This document shows, one piece after another, positions 38,302-48,295 of a stretch of 64,000 bases of DNA. The stretch is from Candidatus Amarolinea dominans. GTDB taxonomy: Bacteria > Chloroflexota > Anaerolineae > SSC4 > Amarolineaceae. The stretch spans positions 115,570 through 179,569 of the forward strand of contig JADJYJ010000028.1 of NCBI GenBank assembly GCA_016719785.1. Reading direction: 5' to 3'. The position numbers were made by a program, and so were the translations under genes. The notes beneath the pieces were generated by a model, which was not told the DNA's origin, did no database searches, and worked only from the letters and a program-made list of their open reading frames with translations. Numbering within the stretch: the stretch's first letter is position 1; each line of letters starts with the position of its first letter.

Positions 38302-39375
38302 CTATACCATGTCTAACGCGACTTTGACCAGGGTTGGCGGATGCAGCAGCATGTTGGTGTAGTTGGCGTTGGCCATGGGGCAGGCGCATTCTTTGGCTGC
38401 AATGCTGCGGCGCAATTTTGCCATCTCCGGGCTGAACCAGATCGGCGCCAGGTCATAGTTTGTCTGGCGCAGGTTGCCCACCGGCTCGGCGCGAATGCAA
38501 CAGCTCCAGATATCGCCGTTGGGGGCGATGTGCGCACTGGCCCAGCCAGCATAACAGTCAATGACCTGCGTGCGTTCCTGCAAGGTGCGCTTGGCCAACT
38601 GGTAATACTGGGCGCGAAACGCCTGGGTGAAGCGCGCAATGCCCTTGACCGGTTTCTGTCTCGCTTGGGCGCTCAGGAAATCTGCAACGGGCGCGTACTG
38701 CGCGGCCAGCGGAGTGATCCCCCAACCCACCGTGTCCAGTTCGACACGCTCCTCGGCCACCTCGGTGATGTAGGAGTCGGGCGCCAGCTTCTGCAGGCCC
38801 GCGTAGGTTTCTTCGAACAGGTGGATGTTGAAGCGCGAGATGACGGTGTGGATGGTGAGCACCAGATTCTTGTGGCGCGGCTGCAGCGCCTTGAGCTGCT
38901 CCCAGGTCTTCATGGAGCGTTCCCAGTTACCGTTGACCCCGCGGATGTCGTCATGCACATCGCCCAGGCCATCCAGGCTGAGATTGATGCCGATCTGCGC
39001 GCCGGGACAGGCGGCACAGATGCGCGCCACCCGTTCGACCACGCGCTCCGTCAGCAGGCCGTTGGTGGGGATGGTGATGACCTCCGGGCGGCATTCCTCA
39101 TAGCCGGCAATCACCAGTTCATCCAGATCGGGGCGCAAGAAAGGCTCGCCGCCCGTAAAGGTCATGTAGAACGGCGTACGCCCCAGGTTGTGAAAGACCT
39201 GGCGCCACTCAGCGACCGTCATATCATCATTGGGTTTGCGCCAGACATCGCAGGTGCGGCACTTGGAATTGCACTTGTAGCTGATGCTGACCACAATGCT
39301 GAAGGGGTACAGGCGCGGCCAGCCAAAGCGACGAAAGGCCCAGTAAGCGGGCAATTTGGGAATCAGGCTAATCAT
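38302..39375 (-). CDS. Radical SAM/SPASM protein (last gene of the array)
   Basis: A 357-residue radical SAM protein. The 4Fe-4S motif is C35-x3-C39-x2-C42 (YKCNSKCRTCDVW). GGEPFLRPDLDEL supplies the SAM-binding GGEP motif. A SPASM-like C-terminus carries more Cys (CYAGWASAHIAPNGDIWSCC and ECACPM). It has no B12-binding domain, unlike most of its neighbours. The layout resembles MoaA/AlbA-like or lipid- and peptide-modifying SPASM proteins; the substrate is unknown. The ATG is 4 bases from the stop of the upstream gene, so the two are probably translationally linked. Confidence 0.9.
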   Translation of the reverse strand: MISLIPKLPAYWAFRRFGWPRLYPFSIVVSISYKCNSKCRTCDVWRKPNDDMTVAEWRQVFHNLGRTPFYMTFTGGEPFLRPDLDELVIAGYEECRPEVITIPTNGLLTERVVERVARICAACPGAQIGINLSLDGLGDVHDDIRGVNGNWERSMKTWEQLKALQPRHKNLVLTIHTVISRFNIHLFEETYAGLQKLAPDSYITEVAEERVELDTVGWGITPLAAQYAPVADFLSAQARQKPVKGIARFTQAFRAQYYQLAKRTLQERTQVIDCYAGWASAHIAPNGDIWSCCIRAEPVGNLRQTNYDLAPIWFSPEMAKLRRSIAAKECACPMANANYTNMLLHPPTLVKVALDMV

Positions 39376-39379
39376 ACTG

Positions 39380-40903
39380 TTAGCCCAGCGGCCGAATGGT
39401 CCCTAGCCCCAAGCCGCGGCCGCGAATGGAATGCACGGTCTTCTGGGTGAGCAGCAAGGGATGGCGCGCCCAGAAGCGCCAATCGTTCAACACGCGCTGC
39501 ACCTTGAGCTGCCAGCCGTTGTTGATGTCGTCCACAAATGCCATCATGTCGGTGACAATCTCGCTGAAGCGTTCGCGCGAGATGTTCTGGACGAAATGAT
39601 TCTCCGGGCTTTGGTGGCTGAAACGGCTCCAGTCAATCTTGGCCGGCAGCAGGTTGAGCCGTTTGGCCACCTCGTGCTGCGGCGTGCCCGGATAGGGCGT
39701 GAAGATGGACATGATGATGTGATTGGGCTTGATTTCCTGCATGAAGCGCTTGGTGGCCTCGATGTCTTCCTCGGTTTCTTCAGGGAAGCCCATCATGAAA
39801 AACGCCGACCAGTTCAGCTTGTACTTGGTCATCAACTGGCTGGCTTCTGCCACGCGCTCTGGCGTGGTGGCTTTGTCAATCAACTTCATCATGCGCGCGC
39901 TGCCGGTTTCCACGCCAATGTCCACACCGCTGCAGCCAGACTTCTTCATCCACATGACCTGTTCTTCATCCAGCAGATCCACGCGCGTGGTGCAGCTCCA
40001 GGAAATGTTGAGTTTGTCATCCAGGATGCGTTTGCACAGATCGAGCGTACGCTTGCGGTTGACCGTAAAGCTGTCATCCCAGAAGGAAATCTCACGCGTG
40101 CCAAACGTCTGGATGATGTGCTTGATCTCGCGCACGGTGTAATCCACGGAATGAAAACGCACGGAGCGTCCCCAGGTCTTGTGCTGTTCGCAGAAACCGC
40201 AATAGAACGGGCAGCCGCGCAGCGTCACCATGACGCCCAAGTGGGCCGGATCGTAGCGATCGAGGTAGAGCGACAGGTGTTTGGCCGGGAAAGGCAGCAC
40301 GTCCAGGTTGGGAATCTTGGCACGCGCCACATTGTGGACAACCGCGCCATCTGTCTGGCGCCAGCACAGGCCTTCGATGGCCGCGAACGGCTTGCCCTTG
40401 CCTTCCAGGGCTTCCACCAGTTCCAACAGAGTGTACTCGCCCTCTTCACGGACACAGAAGTCAACGGTTGGGTAGCCCATGACCTCCTCAGGCAACACAG
40501 TGATGTGCGGCCCCCCCATGACAACGATAGTTTCAGGGTGCTCGCGCTTCCACATCTCAGCCGCTTTGATGGCCGCGGGCCATTTGGGGCTTTTGACCGT
40601 GAAGCCAATCATGTCCGGATTGAACTCGCGCAGGGTCTGCATGAATTCCGCCCACACGACGTGGTTATGTTCATCCACTTGCGGCCGCAGGGCATTCAGC
40701 CATAATTGGTGGCCGTGCAACAAATTGTCGTACGTCTCGTGACCGATCTCCTCGTTGCGCGCCGGCACCTCGGCGTTGTAGATGCGGACCTCATGCCCGG
40801 CCTGTTCAAGCACGCCGGCCAGGTAGCCGCAGCTCAGGGGAAAGTAAATGCTAGAAACCTTCTTCAAGCGTTGAAAGGGTGGATTGATCAGTAATACACG
40901 CAT
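39380..40903 (-). CDS. B12-binding-type radical SAM protein
   Basis: A 507-residue protein. The N-terminal cobalamin-binding-type Rossmann domain (MRVLLINPPFQRLKK to GGPHITVLPEE) has no DxHxxG ligand motif, as is usual in the BchE-like group. The radical SAM core carries CPFYCGFC at about residue 229. The C-terminal quarter includes YPGTPQHEVAKRLNLLP. Members catalyse C-methylation, ring formation or other radical chemistry. Which of these applies cannot be read here. GAGGAGG lies 10 bases before the ATG. Confidence 0.92.
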   Translation of the reverse strand: MRVLLINPPFQRLKKVSSIYFPLSCGYLAGVLEQAGHEVRIYNAEVPARNEEIGHETYDNLLHGHQLWLNALRPQVDEHNHVVWAEFMQTLREFNPDMIGFTVKSPKWPAAIKAAEMWKREHPETIVVMGGPHITVLPEEVMGYPTVDFCVREEGEYTLLELVEALEGKGKPFAAIEGLCWRQTDGAVVHNVARAKIPNLDVLPFPAKHLSLYLDRYDPAHLGVMVTLRGCPFYCGFCEQHKTWGRSVRFHSVDYTVREIKHIIQTFGTREISFWDDSFTVNRKRTLDLCKRILDDKLNISWSCTTRVDLLDEEQVMWMKKSGCSGVDIGVETGSARMMKLIDKATTPERVAEASQLMTKYKLNWSAFFMMGFPEETEEDIEATKRFMQEIKPNHIIMSIFTPYPGTPQHEVAKRLNLLPAKIDWSRFSHQSPENHFVQNISRERFSEIVTDMMAFVDDINNGWQLKVQRVLNDWRFWARHPLLLTQKTVHSIRGRGLGLGTIRPLG

Positions 40904-40921
40904 CGTTACGTACCTCCTCGC

Positions 40922-42412
40922 TCACCCCAAGCGCCGGGCGGCCGGGCCACTCCAGGCTGGAGTCTTGGGCGCCGCGCTCAGGTTACCCAGGAAAAAGCGC
41001 TTGGCATCGCGCAGGCGTGCCGGCGCATTGCGCCAGGTATCCCACTGAGTCAGGCGCCGGGCCAAACGGTTGGGTCGCATGTAGAATCGGCGATAGGCCT
41101 CGTGCCATTTCTCTTCGACATCTTCGGCGCGCAGGCCGTCAACTTGAAAATGCGCCTTGTTGTCTTGAATCGCCAGGTCATGCCAGTCATGGCTGAAGAT
41201 CTCGGCGCCCATCTCCTCCAGCATGTCCCACAGACGCGTGCCCGGATATGGCGCCGCGATCATGAAGTTCGCCAGGTCAGGGTCAAGCTCCAGCGCAAAT
41301 TTAACCGTGTCTTCCATGGTTTCAGGCGTTTCACCTGGCATCCCCAGGATGAAAAAGCCCATCGTCTGCAAGCCGGCCGCTTTGGCGTTCTTGAACGCGT
41401 CGCGCACCATGTCGAGCGTCTGGCCCTTCTTGATGATGTTGTTGAGCACGCCCTGGTTACCGGACTCCACACCGAAGCCTACGCGCCTGGCGCCGGCGGC
41501 CTTCATCAACTGAAACAGCTCGGCGTCGCCATAGTTCACCTTCATGCCATGCACCGTGACCCAGGGCACCGTATTAAGCCCTTCTGCGATCAGGCGCCGG
41601 CACAGCTCTTTGGCGCGTTTGAGGTCGCGGTTCCAGATGTCATCGGTGATGCCGATTTCGGTCGCATGCAAGTCGCGCACGAGCCAACGCCATTCGCCCA
41701 GCACGTTATCCACCGAACGATTGCGCCAGGTGTCCCCGGTGATGGGCTTGGAGCAGAAAGTGCATTTGAACGGACAGCCGCGGCTGGTTACGATCGTGTA
41801 GCTGCGCGAACCCGGAATCAGCCCGTCGGTCAGCGGATTCAGGTTGGTGTAGCGGTCAATCTTGAACAGGTCGTGGGCCGGAAAGGGGATGTTGTCCAGG
41901 TCCGGGCGCAGCGGGCGCGCCGGGTTGTGGCGCACGTCGCCGTTGCGATACGAAAGGCCCAAGATCTCTGACCAGCCCTTGTGGCTGAAGCGGCGGGGAG
42001 CGGTCGGTGTGGCCTGCAGGCCAGGGTCAAGGTCGAGCATCTGCATGATCTCGATCATGGCGTCTTCGCCCTCACCGCGCAACACCAGGTCAACCTCATC
42101 ATGTTCCAGCGACTCGGCGGGCTTGAGCGTCAAGTGGGGACCGCCCAGAATCGTCACCGCGCCGGTGGCTTTGGCCACGACGGCCGTTTGCCACGCCTCG
42201 CGGATCAACGGCGTGGGGCTGGAAATGCCCACCACATCGAAGTGCTCCCGCTGCAAGACGTCGGCCAATGGCTCGGTTTCAACGGACGCGTCGTACAGGC
42301 TCACAGCGTAACCGGCGTGACGCAGCGCGCCCGCCAGATAGCCCAGTCCATTGTGGATGTGCTGGCGCGAATTCCAAACCTTCGACTCTGGACTCGCCAA
42401 TAAAACTCGCAT
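40922..42412 (-). CDS. B12-binding-type radical SAM protein
   Basis: A 496-residue protein with the same two-domain layout as its neighbours: a B12-binding-type domain with GGPHLTLKPAES, and a radical SAM core with CPFKCTFC at about residue 212. It is close to the frameshifted first gene of the array. They share KYTNL/RYTNL..TD, TSRGCP(F/Y)(K/R)CTFC, FKNAKAAGL and PYPGT. The two look like recent tandem duplicates. An AATGAGGTAATC ribosome site precedes the ATG. The substrate is unknown. Confidence 0.92.
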   Translation of the reverse strand: MRVLLASPESKVWNSRQHIHNGLGYLAGALRHAGYAVSLYDASVETEPLADVLQREHFDVVGISSPTPLIREAWQTAVVAKATGAVTILGGPHLTLKPAESLEHDEVDLVLRGEGEDAMIEIMQMLDLDPGLQATPTAPRRFSHKGWSEILGLSYRNGDVRHNPARPLRPDLDNIPFPAHDLFKIDRYTNLNPLTDGLIPGSRSYTIVTSRGCPFKCTFCSKPITGDTWRNRSVDNVLGEWRWLVRDLHATEIGITDDIWNRDLKRAKELCRRLIAEGLNTVPWVTVHGMKVNYGDAELFQLMKAAGARRVGFGVESGNQGVLNNIIKKGQTLDMVRDAFKNAKAAGLQTMGFFILGMPGETPETMEDTVKFALELDPDLANFMIAAPYPGTRLWDMLEEMGAEIFSHDWHDLAIQDNKAHFQVDGLRAEDVEEKWHEAYRRFYMRPNRLARRLTQWDTWRNAPARLRDAKRFFLGNLSAAPKTPAWSGPAARRLG

Positions 42413-42428
42413 GATTACCTCATTCAGG

Positions 42429-43871
42429 TTAGCCCGCGTGCGGCTTGACCGGCAGCGGGCGCAAGGCGGATGGCTCGTCGCGGGTTAGTCCCAGCAGCCG
42501 GCGCGCCTTGTTGACATACTTGCGCGGGTCCGTGTATTTCTCGACCACGGCATTGTACGTCCGGCGGGTCTGGTTCTTGAATTTGCGCTTCTGACTGTAG
42601 TCGCGTGCCCACTTCAAAAATTCGTAATCCTGGCCCTTGATCTTGGGTTCGGTTGGGTTACGCCGGTACGAGTCATAGTCGGCCACCAGGCTCAGATCGT
42701 GCTCCACGCAGTAATCGTAAAGATCAGTGCCGGGGTGCGGGGTGAAGAACGACGGGCTGTAATAGTCCGGGTCTATCTCACGGATCATGTTGACCGTATC
42801 CATGACTTCTTCCTTGGTTTCGGTCGGGATGCCCATCATGTAGTTGGCCCAGATGACCAATCCGTATTCACGGCAGACCGTGGCCGCCTCCAGGTTGCGG
42901 TCCACGGTGGTGCCCTTGCGCAGGAAGTTCAGGACGCGCTGATTGCCGCTTTCGAAGCCAATGAAGTATCCCTTCAGGCCGGCATCGCGCATCATCTTGA
43001 CCATATCGGGGTGGCGGGTGATGATGTCGGCGCGACTCTGGCAGAAGAAAGACTGCGTGAAACCTTCCGCCCGATACTTGGCGCAAAACTCGGTGACCCA
43101 CGCGCGATCCTCGGTCAGGCAGTCATCGTGGAACATGAAACTCTGGAAGCTGTACGTGTCGCGCAGATTTTTCAGCTCGGCGATCACGTTGTCCACACTG
43201 CGGCGGCGCACGCGCTTGCCGAAGATGTAATCCTCACCGGGCTTGCAGAACGAGCAGCGATAGGCACAGCCGCGACCGGCAATGATCGTCAGGAAGGGAC
43301 CGGGCAGTTCTTTGACAAAGGGAACCTCAGGGCTGTTGAGGGTGTAGCCCCAGTTGCGCCATTCACCCAGGAACAGGGCACGATCGGCAAAGGGGATGCG
43401 ATTCAGGTCGGGCGTTTCCCCGCGCAACACCTTCTGCTCAGGCCGCTTGCCTTGCTCGATCTGGCGCAGCAGCTTGGGGAAGGTGATTTCGCCCTCGTTC
43501 GTGATGAGATAATCGGCGTTGGGAATGCGCAGCGAATCTTCCAACGCCAGCGTGACGTGCGCGCCGCCCAGAATGGTGACGCACTCCGGCTTGATTTCCT
43601 TGATGATGCTGAGACAGCGTTTGACCGGGTTGTAGTCCACCGACATCATGGTGATGCCAATGACATCCGGGCTGCGCTTCTGAAACTCCTCGCGGAAATG
43701 ATCCCAGCTCTGCAACGCACGCAGGTCAATCAGATCAATCTCGAAACCTTCGGCCCTGGCACTGGCGCTAATCGAAGACAGGCCGTGCGAAACCCAGCCG
43801 GCGTCCATTCCCTGGCTCAAACAGTTGAACCCACGACCCGCAATACCGGGATAAATGAGCGTCGTCTTCAC
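42429..43871 (-). CDS. B12-binding-type radical SAM protein
   Basis: A 480-residue protein. The N-terminal domain begins MKTTLIYPGIAGRGFNC and contains GGAHVTLALEDS; the core has CAYRCSFC at about residue 201. The C-terminus is basic (KRKFKNQTRRTYNAV). The GTG start at 43871 has a clear AGGAGG 7 bases upstream; the frame extends 7 codons further but without a site. It is less similar to the 40922/46707 pair than those are to each other. The substrate is unknown. Confidence 0.92.
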   Translation of the reverse strand: MKTTLIYPGIAGRGFNCLSQGMDAGWVSHGLSSISASARAEGFEIDLIDLRALQSWDHFREEFQKRSPDVIGITMMSVDYNPVKRCLSIIKEIKPECVTILGGAHVTLALEDSLRIPNADYLITNEGEITFPKLLRQIEQGKRPEQKVLRGETPDLNRIPFADRALFLGEWRNWGYTLNSPEVPFVKELPGPFLTIIAGRGCAYRCSFCKPGEDYIFGKRVRRRSVDNVIAELKNLRDTYSFQSFMFHDDCLTEDRAWVTEFCAKYRAEGFTQSFFCQSRADIITRHPDMVKMMRDAGLKGYFIGFESGNQRVLNFLRKGTTVDRNLEAATVCREYGLVIWANYMMGIPTETKEEVMDTVNMIREIDPDYYSPSFFTPHPGTDLYDYCVEHDLSLVADYDSYRRNPTEPKIKGQDYEFLKWARDYSQKRKFKNQTRRTYNAVVEKYTDPRKYVNKARRLLGLTRDEPSALRPLPVKPHAG

Positions 43872-43903
43872 AGAAATACCTCCTCGAAACAATCGGGTGC
43901 TGT

Positions 43904-45070
43904 CTAGTTCAAATTCGTCGTCTGATGCTCGCCAAAACCAACATCAGCAAGAGCAACAAAAGCGCCTGGTGTGCCGTTGTGATGTTCGTCTACTTGCCGG
44001 GCGGCCAGACGCTGCGATTCGCCCTGCTCCACCGGCCGGTTGCCCTGGCTGGTGAAAAGGGTCGGCTTCCACCAGGCCCACTCGCTGCACGAATTGCAGG
44101 GCGCCAGGTCGTGGATGTCATTGGTCACATGGCGCCGGCGCAGGGTCTGCATCTGCGGCCCATTCCAGTTCTTCATCACGCGCACGCTGCCATCCGGGTC
44201 AATGACGTTGCCCAGGGGAAATACGCTATTGAAATCACGATCACACATGGCGATGGAACCATCCCAATAGATGTGAACGTGGTACCACAGGTTGGGGCAG
44301 GCGTAGCGTTTGACCGCGGTCGCCGCCTGTCCTGGTCGCAGCTCGCTAATGGCCTCGATCTGATCGGCCCAGGAATCAAAAGGCTTGACATTGATACGAT
44401 CCACGCCCGGCAACTGCCACGATTGCATGAACTCATCAATCTCGCCCAGCGTCTGCTGCATCTGAATGATCTGCAAGTTGACGTAGGTTTGATAGTGACC
44501 CGCCTGCTTCAGTTCGATGAAGCGATGGATGTTGCGATTGGTCTTGGCGTAATCGGCGTTGACGCGGATGGCCTCGTAGGTCTCCGGGCGCATGCCGTCC
44601 AGGCAGAGGTAGATCGCATCCAGGCCGGCGTCGAGCAGCTTTTGGGCCTTCTTCTCATCCAGCAGCGTGGCGTTGGTGCTTATCTCGCTGCGCAGGTTGT
44701 GCGCACGACAATAGGCCACCATGTCGAAGATGCGTTTGTGCATCAGCGGCTCGCCCCAGATGTGCAGCGTCGTCGCCTTGACGTGCGGCGCCATCTCGTC
44801 CACAATCTGCTTGAAGACATCGAACTCCATGAAGCCCTTGGGGCGTAGAACCTCCTTGCGTCCGGTGGGGCACATGACGCAGGACAGGTTGCACATGTTC
44901 GTGGACTCGATGTACATTCGATCAGGGTGCGGCACCAGGCGGGTCTGACCGGTGGTGTAGGCCAGCCATTTGACCGGCGCCAACGCCTGTTGGTTGTAGT
45001 AACGGAAGCGGTTGCGCACTTTGTCTTGAAAGGTGCGGTTGGCCTCGACCGACGTGAAGCTTACCCCCAT
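43904..45070 (-). CDS. Radical SAM/SPASM protein
   Basis: A 388-residue radical SAM protein without a B12 domain. The cluster motif is C60-x3-C64-x2-C67 (NMCNLSCVMCPTG). IWGEPLMHKRIF takes the place of GGEP. A SPASM-like region has CPNLWYHVHIYWDGSIAMC and CNSC. Its start overlaps the last 10 bases of the upstream B12-type gene, so they are translationally coupled. The C-terminal 45 residues are polar and without similarity I recognise. This layout is typical of peptide- or lipid-modifying SPASM enzymes. Confidence 0.9.
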   Translation of the reverse strand: MGVSFTSVEANRTFQDKVRNRFRYYNQQALAPVKWLAYTTGQTRLVPHPDRMYIESTNMCNLSCVMCPTGRKEVLRPKGFMEFDVFKQIVDEMAPHVKATTLHIWGEPLMHKRIFDMVAYCRAHNLRSEISTNATLLDEKKAQKLLDAGLDAIYLCLDGMRPETYEAIRVNADYAKTNRNIHRFIELKQAGHYQTYVNLQIIQMQQTLGEIDEFMQSWQLPGVDRINVKPFDSWADQIEAISELRPGQAATAVKRYACPNLWYHVHIYWDGSIAMCDRDFNSVFPLGNVIDPDGSVRVMKNWNGPQMQTLRRRHVTNDIHDLAPCNSCSEWAWWKPTLFTSQGNRPVEQGESQRLAARQVDEHHNGTPGAFVALADVGFGEHQTTNLN

Positions 45071-46530
45071 GAGTTGGCTCCTGCCCGCTCACGCACCTGG
45101 CGGAAACTGCCGAGCATCCCGGCGCCGAGCAGGGCATTACCCAACTGGCGCAGCGGCTTGATGCGTGACACTTCCCACAGTGCGGGGCCAAGCGTCTTGC
45201 CGAAGGACCGCTCGTACATGCGGCGGCGCTTGGCCTCATCAAAGCGGCGCCGCGCCTCGATCGCCAGGCCACTCAGGCGCTCGTCGGGCACATCGCTGAC
45301 ATTCATGAACGGCGCAATCTCGGCCGTGTATGAATTGTAGTAATAGGTCTTGGTAAAGTCGGCATTGTACTGCGTCTCAGGATGGCGACGTACCAACTCA
45401 TCCCACAGGCGCGTGCCGGGGAACGGCGTGGCAATGGAGAACATCGCTTCGGTCAACGGCAGGCTGGAGGCAAACTCGATGGTTTGCTCCAGTGTTTCCT
45501 CTGTGTCGCCTGGCAGCCCCAGGATGAAGTAGCCCTTGCTGTCAATACCCGACTCCGCCGTCCACTCGATCGAACGACGCACCTGCTCCAGGCTGATGTG
45601 CTTGGCGGTGGCCTTGAGCACATCATCGTTGCCCGATTCGATGCCATAATGAACCTGGCGGCAGCCGGCCGCGTACATCTTCTTGAGCAGCTCCGGGTTG
45701 ACGCGATCCACACGCGCCAGGCAGCGCCAGCGGATATCCATCTTCTGCTCGATGAAATAGTCCATGATCTTTTCCAGGCGGCGCAAGTCAATCGTGAACA
45801 GATCGTCAATGAAGTAGAAGTTGCGCACCTGGTACCGCTGCTGCAAGTGGCGCAGCTCTTCGACGATGCTCTCCGGCGAACGCTGGCGGTAGGTGCGCCC
45901 GACCACGCCCTTGAAGCAAAAAGAGCAGTTGTACGGGCAGCCGCGGCTGGAAAGCACGGTCACCATCTTCTCACCATCGGGTGCGTAGAGCGGGTATTTG
46001 TCCAATTCGAACAGGTGACGGGCCGGAAACGGCAGCGCATCCAAGTCTTCGATCAACTTACGCTGGGGGTTTTGCACGACCTTGCCGTCGTCTTTCCACC
46101 ACAAGCCGGCGATGCGACCGTAACGCGTATCACCGGCCTCGATGGCTTGCAGCAGATCGAGCCAGACCTCTTCGCCTTCGCCGTAGATCAGGTAATCCAG
46201 ATGCGGGTTTTCGATGGTCAGTTGCGGCAAAGAGGTCGCGTGCGGCCCGCCGATGATGGTCGGTACACCCAGGGTCTCTTTGACAATCTCGACCAACTGC
46301 TCGATGTGGTGGTAGGAAGTCGTCATGGAAGTGAACGCCACGACATCGGGCTTGTCATCGAAGATCTTTTGCGCGTCTTCGGCCAGGGTCGTGTGCGGGT
46401 GCAAGCCAAAATCGTGAACCGCGACCTGGTGCCCGGCGCGCTCCGCCACTGCAGCCAGGTAGCCCAGGCCCAGCGAAGGATAGCTGTTCACCATCTCGTT
46501 CCATTTCGGTCCAACCAAAGAAATTTTCAT
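45061..46530 (-). CDS. B12-binding-type radical SAM protein
   Basis: A 489-residue protein. MKISLVGPKWNEMVNSYPSLGLGYLAA opens the B12-binding-type domain, which contains GGPHATSLPQLT. The core has CPYNCSFC at about residue 195, with SIATPFPGT later. The C-terminus is Arg-rich. The ATG at 46530 has GAGGAGG immediately upstream; the extra 25 codons of the open frame are not needed. A 10-base overlap links it to the next gene. Confidence 0.92.
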   Translation of the reverse strand: MKISLVGPKWNEMVNSYPSLGLGYLAAVAERAGHQVAVHDFGLHPHTTLAEDAQKIFDDKPDVVAFTSMTTSYHHIEQLVEIVKETLGVPTIIGGPHATSLPQLTIENPHLDYLIYGEGEEVWLDLLQAIEAGDTRYGRIAGLWWKDDGKVVQNPQRKLIEDLDALPFPARHLFELDKYPLYAPDGEKMVTVLSSRGCPYNCSFCFKGVVGRTYRQRSPESIVEELRHLQQRYQVRNFYFIDDLFTIDLRRLEKIMDYFIEQKMDIRWRCLARVDRVNPELLKKMYAAGCRQVHYGIESGNDDVLKATAKHISLEQVRRSIEWTAESGIDSKGYFILGLPGDTEETLEQTIEFASSLPLTEAMFSIATPFPGTRLWDELVRRHPETQYNADFTKTYYYNSYTAEIAPFMNVSDVPDERLSGLAIEARRRFDEAKRRRMYERSFGKTLGPALWEVSRIKPLRQLGNALLGAGMLGSFRQVRERAGANSWG

Positions 46531-46706
46531 GCATCCTCCTCGTGATCTGTCAGCGTGTGTCGGGTAACCTATTTTCACTATCACGCGCCATGATGAAGTG
46601 CGCATGAACAGAGGTCACGATCCACTTGACAGTTTGTTCATCAGGAAGCAGATTGAGGGTCTCACCGACATGCATCAGGGGAAAAACTACTTCTCTCGCC
46701 CACACG
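46531..46706 (-). other. Gap in the radical SAM array with a 41-codon reading frame
   Basis: The only sizeable gap between array genes. It contains a minus-strand frame from ATG 46675 to a stop at 46550, encoding 41 residues that begin MHVGETLNLLPDEQTVKW. No good ribosome site precedes it, and it has no Cys. It is listed as a possibility only. Confidence 0.2.
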
Positions 46707-48210
46707 CTAGATCAGGCCCTCGGCTTCGATCTGGCGGCGCAGTTCGGTCTTCTCCTGGCGCGGGAAGATCGTGTGCCAGGCGACACGGAAGGTGCGACGG
46801 TAGTTGAGCCAGAAGTCTTTGCGGGTCATGGTGCCCAGGATGCGATGCGGGCGCAGGTAGAACTGGCGATAGGCCTTCTTCCACATCTCGGTCATCAACT
46901 CGGCCGTCAAGTCGCCCAGTTCGTAACGAGCCTTGCCGTCGAAAAAGACGTAGTCTTCCCAGTCCTTGACCAACATGCGGCCCTGGCGCTTGACGGTTTC
47001 GTAAACCTTGGTGCCAGGGTAAGGCGTCATCATACTGAAATTGGCAATCAGGGGGTCCAACTCGCAGGCAAACTCGATGGTGCGCTGCATGGTGGCGCGG
47101 GTGTCGCCGGGCAGGCCGATGATGAAGAAGCCGATGGTCTCCAGGCCGGCGGCCTTGGCATTCTTGAAGGCCTGGCGAATGGTGTCGTGGTCAACGCGCT
47201 TGTCAATCGAAGCCATGATCTCCGCGTCGCCGGTTTCCACGCCAAACGCCGTGCGCTTGAGGCCGGCTTGCTTGAGCTTTTTCATCAGTTCCAGGCTGGC
47301 CAGGTTGGCGCGGATGCCGTTGACAAAAATCCACGGCACGTGGTTGAGCTGATTGGCGATCAGCATGTCGGCCAGCTTGTTCAGGCGGTCCACCCGGATG
47401 TTGGCGCTATCGTCCAGGACGCCGATTTCCGAGCGCGTCCAGGTCGCGCACCAGGTGGCGCCACTCCTCCAGGACATTCTCCGGCGAACGCGCGCGCCAT
47501 TTGATCGGCATGATGGACTGCGAACAGAAGGTGCAGCGGTAGGGGCAGCCGCGGCTGGTCATGATGGAGAACGACTGTGCGCCGCTGACATGATCGGTGG
47601 CCGGCTGCAGATTGGTGTACTTGTGCATCTTGAAAAAATGATAGGCCGGCCAGGGCAGGCTGTCGAGGTCAGGCATGGCTGGGCGGTCAGGGTTGCGGTG
47701 CAGTTGGCGGTCACTGGTCTTGAAGCTGATGCCGAGGACATCGCTCCACAGATTCCGCTCGGGATCAAAAATGTCACGGCTCTGGTAGGTGGGCTGATCC
47801 CTCAGGTAACTTTCAATGCGTTCACTGATGATCGTCCAACTGGTCTCGCCTTCGCCACGTACCACCATGTCCACGTCGGGCTGCTGGCACGATTCAAAAT
47901 CAAGGCTTTCGGCCGCGACGCTGACATGGGGACCGCCCAGGACGATCGGCACATCATGCACCTTCTTGATCTTGGCCGCGGTGCGCCACGCCTGTTTGAC
48001 CTGCGGCGTGTTGGCGGTGATGCCCACGAGGTGTGGGCGGAACTCCTGGATGAAATCCTCGAGCGGTTGTTCTTCGACATCGGCGTCATAAACACGCACC
48101 TCATCGCCGCGGCGGGCCGAAACGGCCGCCAGATAGGCCAGGCCGAGGTGCGCCGTGGTGCGGGTATCAATGGGTAGACGGAATCTGGGGTTGATCAAGG
48201 CGACTTTCAT
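46707..48210 (-). CDS. B12-binding-type radical SAM protein, frameshifted (first gene of the array)
   Basis: The N-terminal part starts at ATG 48210 with AGGAGG upstream (MKVALINPRFRLPIDTRTT). It holds the B12-binding-type domain (GGPHVSVAAESL) and the cluster motif CPYRCTFC. The frame breaks after HLVRDLDA near 47440. One extra base in GACGCGCTCGG leads to GNRRPGR and a stop. The other frame resumes with SEIGVLDDSANIRVD and continues to 46707. The paralogue at 40922 runs straight through the same place (WLVRDLHATEIGITDD). Removing one base restores about 500 residues. It is either a recent pseudogene or a sequencing error. Confidence 0.85.
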
Positions 48211-48295
48211 GCAAAGTCCTCCTATGTTGATTTGCCGAAAGGCGGCGCCAGCACATGACACCATGTGCGCTCTGCCCTCAGGTGGGCAGGCCGCG

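Noticed and set aside
38302..48210. Bacteriochlorophyll (bchE-type) gene cluster
   Set aside because: The B12 radical SAM layout is BchE-like, but no other bch, puf or crt genes are present in the window.
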